This document shows positions 1 to 9,787 of a DNA stretch of 64,000 bases, one piece after another. A model generated the notes under the pieces. That model saw only the letters and a program-made list of their open reading frames with translations, made no database searches and had not been told where the DNA came from. The stretch's first letter is position 1, and each line of letters opens with the position of its first letter. The stretch spans positions 152,221-216,220 of the forward strand of contig JAITNN010000006.1 in the NCBI GenBank assembly GCA_031290395.1. The letters are read 5' to 3'. The DNA is from Mycoplasmataceae bacterium. Its GTDB lineage: Bacteria; Bacillota_I; Bacilli_A; Mycoplasmatales; Mycoplasmoidaceae. The position numbers and the translations under genes were made by a program.

Positions 1-166
1 TATTACCAAGGCTGGTATGAAAGAAATGAAAAGTCGTTTAGGTCAATTAGGTGAGAGAATTAATCATATATTTGATAAACTTACCAAACAAGAAGCCGAT
101 GAGTTCATCAATATTTTAAATAAAATAGCTGACATCGCTACCAAAGATATTAAAGAAATTAAATAA
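1..166 (+). CDS. MarR-type transcriptional regulator, C-terminal end (partial)
   Basis: Only the last 54 codons lie in the window; the reading frame is open from base 2 and stops with TAA at 164-166. The visible part has no Cys and is rich in Lys, Glu and Ile, forming a long amphipathic helix with the pattern LTKQEADEFINILNKI. That resembles the C-terminal dimerisation helix of MarR-family repressors. The stop lies 3 bases before the ATG of a two-gene ABC exporter. Such MarR-exporter pairs are usually autoregulated multidrug operons, so control of the two downstream genes is inferred. The DNA-binding part is outside the window, so the family call is tentative. Confidence 0.5.
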   Translation, partial: ITKAGMKEMKSRLGQLGERINHIFDKLTKQEADEFINILNKIADIATKDIKEIK

Positions 167-169
167 AAA

Positions 170-2017
170 ATGTTTAAATTAGCAAAATTTATAAGAGGTA
201 AAGCATTAATATTCACCATCATTGGTGTTATTTGTGTCATGGGTGCGGCATATTTTGATGCAAGTCAACCCACTTTTTTAAATGATGCTATTACTTCGTT
301 AAGCAATGGAGTATGATGAGGTAAAGATGCTTCCGGCATTTATGAACAACTAAATTGAGCAACATACCACCAAATTTTTGATATATCTACGATGTCTCCA
401 ATGGATGGTCCTGCCTTATATGCATTTTGACCAGCCATCATTATGATGGCTATCTATGCTACATGCAGTTTATCAGTTGGGCTAGCTGGTTCGTTTCTAG
501 GTTCTGCCGCTGCTCTATATGCTGCGATGAACACAAGAAACGGAATGTTTGGAAAGATTCAAACATATTCTTTTTGTGAAGTTGATAAGTTATCCACTGC
601 CTCGTTAATTACACGTTTATCTAACGATGTACAAAAGCATCAAATTAATTTACAAATGATCCTAACAATGCTATTCAGGGCGCCAGTAACCATTGTAATT
701 AGTTTAATTAGTGCCTTCACCCCGCCAATGGGAAATACCACATACGGATGCATTACCATTGGTATTGTGGTCGTAATGTTACTAGTTGTGGGTATTATTG
801 GTTCAAGAGTAATACCAATCTTTAGTAAGGCACAAAAGAAATTAGATGGTACTAATGCAATAATGCGAGAAAACATTTTAGGCGCAAGAGTTGTAAAAGC
901 ATTTAACATTCAAAATAATCAACACGAACGCTATGAAACTGAAAATAAAGAATTGAAACGATTAAATATTCGTGGTCAGGCTTTAATGTTACCAATCATG
1001 TCCATTATTACCTTTATCTTAAATGCTGGTATTGTCATCATCTTGATTGTCGCAGGAGCACAGTTTGTTCATTCGGACTCTCACCCTTCAATTAATGCTG
1101 GTATCTTTGCATTCACTCAATTGATCATCATTGTATTATTCTCAGCGATGATTGCTGTCATGGTAATAGTAAACTCAACAAGAACTATGGCGTCCATAAA
1201 GCGTATTAACGAAGTGTTAGATACTAACTCATCAATTGTCGATTCAAAAACACCAGTTACCATTCCTAATAATTACTCGCTAAAGTTTGAACATGTGAAT
1301 TTCAAATATTCCACTACATCTGAATCTAATGTTTTAGATGATGTCAACTTTGAAGTAGAGAGTGGCACTACTTTGGGGATTATTGGTGGAACAGGTTCGG
1401 GTAAATCAACAATTGCAAGTTTAATTCCAAGATTCTACGATGTGACTAGTGGTTCTATTACTATTGGTGGCGTGAATATTAAAGATGCAAGTACAAACCA
1501 ATTAAACGGTATTGTTGGTGTTGTCTTACAAGAATCAGTATTGTTTGCTGGCACTATTGCAAGTAATCTAAAATTTGGCAAACAAGATGCCACTAAAGAG
1601 GAAATGATTGAAGCATGCACTAATGCTTGTGCTTGAGATTTTATTGAAGCAATGCCACTACAGTTAGAAAGTGAAGTTGAACAAAGAGGACGCAATTACT
1701 CAGGTGGACAAAAACAACGTATTTCATTGGCAAGAACATTAATCAAGAAACCAAATATTCTAGTTTTGGATGATACAACTAGTGCTTTGGATCTAATTAC
1801 CGAATCTCGTGTCCAAGAAAATCTTCAAAGCAATTTCAAGAACACGACTACACTAATTATTAGCCAACGAATTTCATCTGTAAAACACGCAGACAAAATA
1901 TTAGTTTTAGAAAATGGTAAAATCATTGCACAAGGGTCTCATCAAGAACTAGTGAAAGTTAGCGATGTATATCGTCAAATTGTTGATTCACAATTAGGAA
2001 AAGAAGGAATGGAGTAG
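170..2017 (+). CDS. Heterodimeric ABC exporter, subunit with degenerate ATPase site
   Basis: A 615-residue half-transporter: an N-terminal six-helix exporter domain followed by a nucleotide-binding domain from about residue 370. Walker A (GTGSGKST) is near residue 407, the signature YSGGQ near 517 and Walker B VLDDTTSALD near 532. The catalytic Glu after Walker B is Asp and the switch His is Gln (SQRISS), the usual marks of the non-catalytic half of heterodimeric exporters such as BmrC/BmrD or TM287/288. In-frame TGA codons (for example at 1634-1636) are read as Trp; without this the gene would look broken. It follows the MarR end by 3 bases and precedes its partner by 1 base. The substrate is unknown; multidrug or lipid export is typical of the family. 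Confidence 0.9.
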
Positions 2018-2018
2018 T

Positions 2019-3971
2019 ATGCCACCACTAGGACCAAGAAGCGTCGGTAAAATCGGCGGAAAACCAAAAAATTTCAAGAAGACGCTTCGTGAATTAGCTT
2101 TTTATTATCGTAACTATAAAAAATTATTTATTGTCGCTATTGTTTTAGCGTTCATTGGGGCGTGTGCTGCTGTGGCTGGCATTATTATTAACGGCTATGT
2201 TTATTCACAATTTATTATTCCTTCAGCTATTATTCCATTAACTGCTGACCCTATTACAGGACATATTAACTATAATTTGTTTGGATTAATTTCATTTATT
2301 TGATGATGTGTTGGACTAATTACGGTTTATCTAATAGCCAATGGGTTTAACTGGTTGGAATCATATATCTTATTAAAAATGTCTGAAAGTGGCAGTTACT
2401 CATTAAGAGACGCTGTTTTCACTAAACTGAATAGGATGCCAATTAGTTATTTTGACCGCATTCCATCTGGTGACATTATGAGTCGTTCTATCAATGACGT
2501 GGATAATATTGGTCAAGCATTATCGCAAAACTTAGGGAATATGGTTTATTGGTCATTCATGATTGTAGCAATGCTAGTTACAATGTTCTTTATTAACCCG
2601 GTATTGGCGATTTTTGCAATTGTACTCATCCCAATATTTATGGCGATCAACATTACAATCATGAAAAAGGTGAAACCATTCTTTGGCAAACAACAAAAGA
2701 GTTTAGGCGTTATCAATGGGTTCATTGAAGAGCATATCTCTGGTTTAAAAATTATTTCCTTGTTCAAAATGAAAGATACATCTAGTGAAGAGTTTAAGAA
2801 ATTAAATCAAGAACTAACTAGAAATTCTATCGTGGCACAGGCAACCACCAACATGTTAATGCCTATCAACATCTTTATGAACAACATGTCGTTTGTTGTA
2901 TTAGCAGCCATTGGTGCTTATGGTATGTTTAAAGGTGGTAGCGATGGTAATGGATGAATTAATATTAATTGAGGTTTAATCCATTTCGATCCACCAAGTT
3001 GGATTGATAAGTATCCGCTTATTCCAACAGTGGAAATTGAAATGATTAAAAAAGTAACGCTATTAATTACCTTTACTTTATTTGCGCGTAACTTAAATAA
3101 CCCAATTAACCAATTAGTTGCGGCATTAGGTTCCATTTTCTTAGCCTTAGCATCAGCTGAACGTGTTTTAGAAGTTTTAAATGAACCAAATGAAGAGGAT
3201 GCACCAGATGCCCAAGACTTACAAGAAGTTTACGGTTTAGTAGAAGCTGAAAATTTGAACTTTGAATATGTCAAAGATAAACCTGTTCTAAAAGACATTA
3301 ATTTCTTTGTCAAACCGCAACAAATGGTAGCCCTTGTTGGGCCAACTGGTGCTGGTAAAACAACGATTGTAAACTTAATTACCAAGTTCTACGATATTAC
3401 CAGTGGTGATTTAAAAATTGATGGCGTGTCTTTATCTAAAATTAAAAGAGAAAGTCTAAGAAAGAATATTACGATGGTACTACAAGATACATATCTATTT
3501 AGTAATTCCATATTTGAAAATATTCGTTATGGGCGTTTAGATGCAACCAAGGAAGAAGTAATTAACGCCGCTAAATTAGCTCGCGCTCATAACTTCATTA
3601 TGCAATTACCAAAGGGTTACGATACGGTATTAGATGACAATGGTAATAACTTATCTCAGGGGCAACGTCAGTTATTAGCGATTGCTCGCGCCTTCTTATC
3701 AAATTCCAAAATCGTCATCCTTGATGAAGCAACATCATCAATTGATACGAAAACTGAATTGGAAATCCAGCACGGTATGACTGATTTAATGAAAGATCGT
3801 ACTTCGTTTGTGATTGCTCACCGTTTATCAACTATCAAGAATGCCGATTTAATTCTAGTTATTAACAAGGGTGAAATTGTCGAACGTGGTAAACATGATG
3901 AATTATTAAAAACAAATGGATTCTATGCAAACTTATATAACTCACAATTTAAAAAAGGTATTGAGATTTAA
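2019..3971 (+). CDS. Heterodimeric ABC exporter, catalytically complete subunit
   Basis: A 650-residue partner of the preceding gene, starting 1 base after its stop. The N-terminus has a basic cytosolic stretch and six predicted membrane helices with a long loop between helices 1 and 2. The ATPase domain has Walker A GPTGAGKTT near residue 440, signature LSQGQ near 545, Walker B VILDEATSS with the catalytic Glu near 568, and switch His in VIAHRLS near 600. This half therefore carries the hydrolytic Walker B Glu while the other carries Asp, matching the asymmetric exporter scheme. TGA codons at 2301-2306 and 2955-2957 fall at Trp positions. It converges on the PI-PLC-like gene, with only 6 bases between the stops. 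Confidence 0.9.
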
Positions 3972-3977
3972 TAATAT

Positions 3978-5373
3978 CTACGATAAACTTGGGAAGTTAT
4001 TCACTAGATAAATGGCGGCCGCAATATTGTGATCAGGTTCTAAGTCACCATAATCTGTGTCAAAATTTCACCATCCAATTATTTCGTTGGAATCGAGTTG
4101 AAATTTTTTCAATTTACCAATGACCAAATTGTTTATAAAGCGTGCGACTTGACGGGGATTATTTCTTAAATTAGAAATATTTCAACCAACGAAATTAAGA
4201 CTTTCTGTATACTCTCCGCCTTCTAAAATTGCATTTTTAACGTCTTGGTTTGATAGCACTAAATTAATTTCACTTCAAATTTTATATGCTCCAAGCATTG
4301 TCGTATTCCAACTATGTCTAGGTATTGGGTTTGGAACGGATGGAAAACCACTTACGCTTTTAATAACGCGCCCTCGTAATTGACCAACATTAGGTTCTAA
4401 ATAGCCTATTGAAGGAATAATGTCGTAATCTAAATTGTATGGCGAAGCACGATACTTATTGTTTATAGTGGCATCGTCAAGTCCTGCATTAAGATAAGGC
4501 TCGCCATTATAGTTCATACTAGCATTTGCTATAACAAATTCTGATGGATGAGTAACTATAAATGATGCAATTGTATCCATAGCTTCCAAATAAGTAATAT
4601 GAGTACCATTTTCGTTCATACAATAAGCATGTACAAATTGTCTATTATCAATGGTTTCAGACCCGTGGAAACCTCAACCATGTTTATCGAATCTCAAGTC
4701 AAAACCCCTAACCCCCCCCCTCTAGCTGCTCTAATAAAGTGTACCCTTGAGTTTGAGATCATCCATTATTTATATTACCCGTTCTAAAACCATATTGGAT
4801 TCACGGCACTTCATCCATATAGCGTGTCAATGAATCATGTGTTTTAGGAATAGAAACTTGATTAATTGACTCTGCATCATTTAAATATTTCATCCATTCT
4901 GTTGGGTCAATATTTTTGCCGCCAGTTTCATCATTAAAATAATCTGGTTGTCACGGTGTTGGCATCGCTCAAACATAAGCTGTTGCTGCTATAAATGGTA
5001 AAACTATTACCATCGAGATGACCATCACTATGCCTTGTTTAACAACTAAATGATGGTGTCGCTTCACGGCGTCACATAAAAATAAAATACCAGTTGGTAG
5101 TCCAACAAGTATCACGCAATGGAAAATACAAATTGCCATAGTAGCCACATAAACATTTTTGGTATACACTTTTCTCAAACTTATTATTAATATCAATGTT
5201 AAATTAGTAATAAATATCCCGCCAAAAATGATTAGAAGTCAAGGGATATATGTATCGTTAAATTCAACTATGTCATCAATAAACCAAACGATAAATACTA
5301 GAACGATTAAAAAATTAATTAACATTGCTAATAATAGCAACAAATGTTTTTTAATATACTCTCTCACGTACAT
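3978..5373 (-). CDS. Phase-variable membrane-anchored PI-PLC-like phosphodiesterase (currently off)
   Basis: The N-terminal half has four hydrophobic segments (about residues 9-32, 43-66, 74-97, 113-135). After the fourth comes a PI-PLC X-like domain: PKTHDS near residue 177 (the catalytic His-Asp), LEQLEGGVRGFDLR near 214-227 and FHG with a second His near 236, then the helix ending THPSEFV. A G9 tract (plus-strand C, 4712-4720) sits exactly in the GGV codons. With nine G the frame gives a TAG stop after residue 221; with eight (or eleven) G the domain reads through to TAG at 3978-3980, giving 464 residues. The protein would cleave phosphoinositol-type headgroups or GPI-like anchors outside the cell (inference). 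It is last in a run of five minus-strand genes, 4 bases after the PHP phosphatase gene. An assembly error in the homopolymer is the alternative. Confidence 0.8.
4712..4720 (-). repeat. G9 homopolymer (contingency tract) inside the PI-PLC-like gene
   Basis: Nine consecutive C on the plus strand, G on the coding strand, at the conserved GGV turn before the PI-PLC FDLR motif. The count decides the frame: 8 or 11 restores the full protein, 9 stops after residue 221. Slipped-strand mispairing at such tracts is the known basis of on/off switching in many small-genome pathogens. Confidence 0.85.
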
Positions 5374-5377
5374 TTAA

Positions 5378-6148
5378 TTATTTTATCACTAATTTAGGCG
5401 TTACGTTCTTAACTAAGTCTCATTTTCTAATTAAAGCGAAAGCTTTTTCAACTGATGGCTTTGCCATAGTTTTAATGTCGTGAGCATCTGCTTCAATTAA
5501 GACTTTACATTTTGTAGAAGCAACCATTGGTCAAAAATAATCATTGGGGTAATCCATTAATCTTTTTTTGGTTGCTATGCCATTAATGTTAAAACCTAAT
5601 GGAATGTCATATTTTAAGGAACAGTCTATTATGAGGTTGGCTAGTTGAATAGCATCTTCATCTCAACTATGATAAAAAGCGTAAGCATAATCAGGGTGAG
5701 CAATTGCAGAGAATAACCCACTTTTACAAGCATCTTCTAATTGCTCACCATATTGCTCTAAATCAAAAGCGTTTAATCCTTTAAGATCTTTGGATAAATG
5801 TGGATTACCTATATTGTGATTCCCTAAAATCATGTAATCAACTTTATCACGAAGTTTTTTATAAAATTTATATTGACTGCGATGGTATTCAGCTTCAAAA
5901 CCTACTAGAACATGAATTTTCTTTTGATAGAGTTTACCAAGTGTTCTAACTTCATGGATGTAATCGTCTACTTCTGATAAATTTAAACGAAAGTTACGAT
6001 GTACTTTTAATGGAGCGTGTTCGCTAAAACCAAGTGTTTTGTAGCCAAACTTAATCGCTGCTTTAATGTTTTCTTCTACAGTGTTTTTTGCATGATGACA
6101 ATAAACAGTGTGAGTATGGTAATTATTTTTGAATTCCAATTTCTTCAT
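5378..6148 (-). CDS. PHP-domain phosphatase (histidinol-phosphatase-like)
   Basis: A 256-residue PHP-superfamily metallohydrolase. Metal-ligand motifs are visible in order: YHTHTVYCHH at residues 8-17, GFSEHAP near 42, VGFEAEY near 86, LGNHNI near 110, AHPDYA near 150 and EADAHD near 213. This is the HisJ/K-type layout of a trinuclear metal site that removes phosphate from small molecules. No histidine biosynthesis gene is visible in the window, so a general sugar- or amino-alcohol-phosphatase role is more likely than histidinol phosphate (inference). Two TGA codons encode Trp. The start is 1 base from the stop of the SGNH lipoprotein gene and the stop is 4 bases before the PI-PLC-like gene, so they are probably co-transcribed. 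Confidence 0.8.
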
Positions 6149-6149
6149 A

Positions 6150-7640
6150 TTAAGTAATGATAAATTGATTGGTTTCAGACCAAGATGTAATATTAGACAA
6201 CTCGTTTATTGCACCAATTTGAAAGTCATAAGTGCCAGTTGACAATGTAGGAGTTGCAATACTAGAAGCACTATATCCAACTAAATCTTCATACTCTCAT
6301 TCTTCATTGCCACTAACTCTATAACGTGCTTGTCAATTTGTAACAATAGGAATAATCCCATATTGTCTCTTATCAGGGTTTGGTGTCCATCCTAGTGTTG
6401 CTGGATTATTTGGTGCAGATGGTGTAGCATCTGTTGGCGCAAAAGGATTTAATGCAAGATTTTCAATTGCTGCTTCTAATCAATTATAAGTTGCTACTGA
6501 TGGTGTTGAATCATTAATACTAGTTCTACTAATTACTCAATCTGCCGTTGGACCCAAATCCAATATAAAAACATTATCTTTATAAGAATTTCGCTTTTCA
6601 AAAAATGTAGTTTCAAACGCTTCATGTCAAGCATGTCAAAACCCTACCCTAGTAGATTGACAATCAAAACGATACGGCATTACCAAAAATAATTTTGTAT
6701 CGTTTAGTGCAGTCATACCAAGCATGTAATCAACTCAAGCCGCATATTGTGACGCTGCAGACGAAGCATCTGTTTCAGCGTCTGCATCATTAGAAAATAA
6801 AGCATCATTGTACCCAACATTATTAACAATGAAATCTGGCGCACCACTAAAGTAATTTTGATTATCTGGATCTCACCTCCCACAATCATTATTGTCGTAA
6901 TAATTATTCCAACCTGTGTGGTTGTTTGTGTAGGGGTTAAGATTAGTAGAATCAAAAAACTTCGGTGCTCCTACAATGCCACGTAAGGTTTCACCACCTA
7001 ACCCAACTTGTCCATACTGATATTGTAATTTAGTAGCGATTTGTGCAAATGGTTCATGCTCAGCGCCAGCATAATTGGCTTCTACATATGAATCACCATA
7101 TATTAATACTTTTTTACTAGATGATACTATAGGTTGTAATTGTTTATTTTTTTGAATTAATATATCTAATATATTTATAGAATCTGCTCATTTTCAAGAA
7201 TCGTTTGTATCGGCAATACTAGAAACAACAATTTTGGCGTGATGAACCTCATCATTACTTAACTTGTCTGTAAATATTAATATATTACCCAATTGTTCAT
7301 CTAGTGTTTTAGAAATTCCAACAGATGACCCATCAATATAACATGTTAATAATATACGAGCTGGAAATGACGAACTACAATAAGCATTTAAACCAATGGT
7401 AGTACCGGTGAAATCAACTTGGAGGTATGCACCACCTGGTTGGGTTGTGCAAACATTGTGACCATTTACTGTACTTTGATATCAGTTATACGGACTTTTT
7501 TGTATAAGTGGATCAGCAATATCAATTTGTTGATAACTTGATAAAGACACACAAGAAGTCGCAGATGTGACCATTGCTAATGAACCACATGTGAGAAGTG
7601 ATGTTGTTAATACAATTTTAAATGGTTTATTAAATTTCAT
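6150..7640 (-). CDS. SGNH/GDSL-family esterase-like surface lipoprotein
   Basis: A 496-residue protein with a signal peptide and a likely lipidated Cys near residue 28 (ATSCVS). An N-terminal domain of about 120 residues is followed by an SGNH hydrolase core: block I YGDSYVEANY with the nucleophile Ser, block II GLGGETL, block III VNNVGYND. A fibronectin-III-like module fills the last ~110 residues (motifs WQARYRV and SWSET). SGNH enzymes of this build deacetylate carbohydrates or cleave esters, so it likely acts on host or self glycans at the cell surface. It is flanked by a second lipoprotein upstream and the PHP phosphatase downstream, with gaps of 7 and 1 bases. The substrate is unknown. 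Confidence 0.7.
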
Positions 7641-7647
7641 CTAGTTA

Positions 7648-8346
7648 CTATGCCGGGGGTGGTGGTATTGGTGGTCACGAATATCCAGGAAACATTTGTT
7701 GAATAATATACATAGGAATGTTGTAAGTAAATTCAGATCTTGTTTCACGAGTGCTAGCGCCGTTGTCATAAATAGATATTTTCACTAAATCGGCATTACC
7801 TGTTGTTGTGCCTAGCACTAGTTGTAAGTATGATAAATTTGCATCCCAACCGATTGATTTAATTTTTATTTTAATAGGAGTAGGGGTTAAAAATTCTCTA
7901 TGAGCTATAGGATCAGAAGGGGTCTCACCAGCCTCAGTTCAATATTCTTTTACCTCAAAAGTATTATCACTATTTTTGATAGAAATCAAAGAAAATGCTG
8001 ACCCCCCACTAGAAGTTTTGGTTTCTCCACCAAAATTGTCATTAATTAAATCAAAGCACATAAGGTACATTAAATTAGCAGCAGTTAATGACGCAGACAC
8101 TTCATCGCACATTTTTGTATCGGTAGGGACAACACCAGAGTAATCTTTATGCGCCGTGTTATTACCGACACATTCATTATAAAAATCGTCTGATTCAACA
8201 TAGTTGCAAAAATCTGCCCCTGTCTCTTTATATAGTTTTCTTACTTCTGGTTCAGCATTTGCACAACTAGTGATTAAAGGTATAACCGTCATTGCTCCAA
8301 GTAGTGGGGCTGCTATAAGAAATGTTTTTAATATATTTTTTTTCAT
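7648..8346 (-). CDS. Lipoprotein of unknown function
   Basis: A 232-residue protein starting MKKNILKTFLIAAPLLG, with a hydrophobic signal ending in a lipobox (PLITSC) near residue 28, so it is predicted to be anchored to the outer face of the membrane. The mature part has scattered Cys and a Trp-Pro-rich tail (SWPPIPPPPA). I see no catalytic motif. One in-frame TGA near 7936 reads as Trp and extends the protein well past the standard-code stop. It sits between the lipid kinase and the SGNH lipoprotein genes, 7 bases before the latter, which suggests a shared surface role. Confidence 0.75.
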
Positions 8347-8404
8347 AATTATTAATTATACATATAGTAAAAAATATGTATAGAACAAAAAATATAGATA
8401 GTGT

Positions 8405-9283
8405 TTATCCAATGAAGTTTATTTTTTCTTTAGCTAAACTAATTTTCATTAATGATTCGCCTTGCACAATGATGCCATCGCGTTGGTAAGTTTTATTAGG
8501 AATTTTAATTTCTAATGATTTGCATTTTACACTTTTGGCAAATCTGAGTTTTAAAACTTTACCATCCATTGCTTTTTTTAGTGCTCACATAACCTTAATG
8601 CGAGGAAATTTGTTAATGCAAGTAAAATCTAAATAATCGTCATCAATTTTTGCTAGTGGGCACATTTTAATACCACCACCAATTGCCATACCATTACCAA
8701 TTGTCAACATTAATGTTGTAAGCGTAGTCCATGGCCCACCATCAACACGTACTTCGCTATTGTGTCACTTAAAAAATAAAGTTTTAATGATCGTAGCCAA
8801 ATTGTATCGCATTTTATTTGGGATACCCTTCATCTTGTAATACAGCTTCAAAACTTCAGTGTCTAGACCGAAACCACAAACATTGATACAACGTTTACCA
8901 TTAATATCAATAAAGTTAATTTGTCTAGATGTATTGGTAATAATAAATTTAATTGCTGCAATTGGATCATGTAACGGTATTTTAGTAGCCAATGCAAAAT
9001 CATTACCAGATCCACACGGAACACAACCTAAAGTCACGTTTTCAAAATGTTCAATGCCATTAACTACTTCTGATAATGTTCCATCACCGCCAAGACAAAT
9101 GATTGTGATTTGATTTGTCTTACTAGTTAAAAATCTAGTAATTACTTCGGCATGACCTTCAGATTTCGTTTCATGTAGTTCATATTTAAAGTCGATATTC
9201 TTTAAAAACTCACGGATAAGCATTCAATTTTTTGTACTTAAACCGTGTCCTGCTACGGGGTTATAAATAATGTGATAAACCAT
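8405..9283 (-). CDS. Diacylglycerol kinase-family lipid kinase
   Basis: A 292-residue protein of the DagK/YegS catalytic family. The N-terminal ATP-binding region has NPVAGHG near residue 8 and the diagnostic GGDGT motif near residue 62, followed by GCVPCGSGNDFA. The C-terminal half carries the IGNG and DGKVLKL segments typical of the family. It phosphorylates a lipid such as diacylglycerol using ATP at the inner membrane face, feeding phosphatidate back into phospholipid synthesis. The ATG at 9281-9283 is chosen because the NPVAG motif lies upstream of the internal Met at 9223. It is first in the minus-strand run toward the PI-PLC-like gene, so lipid turnover may be a shared theme (inference). 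Confidence 0.85.
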
Positions 9284-9326
9284 CTCAATATTATAAATAA
9301 AACTTCCTATTCATAGTCATTAACAA

Positions 9327-9352
9327 AAAAATATCGTTTTGACGATATTTTT
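9327..9352 (-). terminator. Rho-independent terminator of tRNA-Trp
   Basis: A 10-bp perfect stem (aaaaatatcg / cgatattttt) with a 6-nt loop and a T-rich flank, a few bases past the encoded CCA of the tRNA. It could also work for the other strand. Confidence 0.75.
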
Positions 9353-9357
9353 CTGAT

Positions 9358-9433
9358 TGGCAGGAGTGGCAGGACTTGAACCCACAACAGGCGGTTTTGA
9401 AGACCGCTGTTCTACCGATTGAACTACACTCCT
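9358..9433 (-). tRNA. tRNA-Trp(UCA), reads UGA
   Basis: A 76-nt cloverleaf with a 7-bp acceptor stem (AGGAGTG/CACTCCT), G discriminator and encoded CCA. The anticodon stem GCGGT/ACCGC encloses loop CTTCAAA, anticodon UCA. The normal length and short variable loop exclude tRNA-Sec. A UCA anticodon pairs with UGA and, by wobble, UGG, and explains the many in-frame TGA codons in the window. Confidence 0.95.
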
Positions 9434-9472
9434 AAACGTTAGTGAATGTATTATATTATGCGGTAGTGTTAG

Positions 9473-9715
9473 TTATTTCACTAGTTTTTCAAATGAGCGA
9501 ATTAAGTCACCTAATGTTTTAAGATTAGCGAGATCTTCATCTGGTAAACGCACATTAAGAGTTTTCTCAGCATTGATAATAATGCTCATTGCGTTTAATG
9601 AGTCAACATTTAATGATTTGAGAGTGGAATCAAATGTATAAGGATCAAGTGATAATTTTATTCCTGCGTCGTGTGCTGCTTTTTTAATTGCTGATATGAT
9701 TTTTTCGTTAGCCAT
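9473..9715 (-). CDS. acpP: Acyl carrier protein
   Basis: An 80-residue acidic helical protein with the phosphopantetheine attachment motif LNVDSLNAM, the modified Ser being residue 39. It carries acyl chains for fatty acid or lipid synthesis, or for acyl transfer to membrane lipids in species lacking full fatty acid synthesis. The stop is TAA at 9473-9475. It stands alone between the tRNA-Trp gene and the surface-protein operon. No other fatty acid synthesis gene is in the window, so the acyl donor pathway cannot be judged. Confidence 0.9.
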   Translation of the reverse strand: MANEKIISAIKKAAHDAGIKLSLDPYTFDSTLKSLNVDSLNAMSIIINAEKTLNVRLPDEDLANLKTLGDLIRSFEKLVK

Positions 9716-9787
9716 AATTGTCCTTAATTGAGTGGTAGTTATTATATAAAAAATTATTACAATGTGAGAATTAGGTATAGGTCAATG

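Noticed and set aside
9358..9433. tRNA with anticodon UCA could be tRNA-Sec
   Set aside because: Standard 7-bp acceptor stem, short variable loop and 76-nt length; in-frame TGA codons are everywhere at Trp positions. It is tRNA-Trp.
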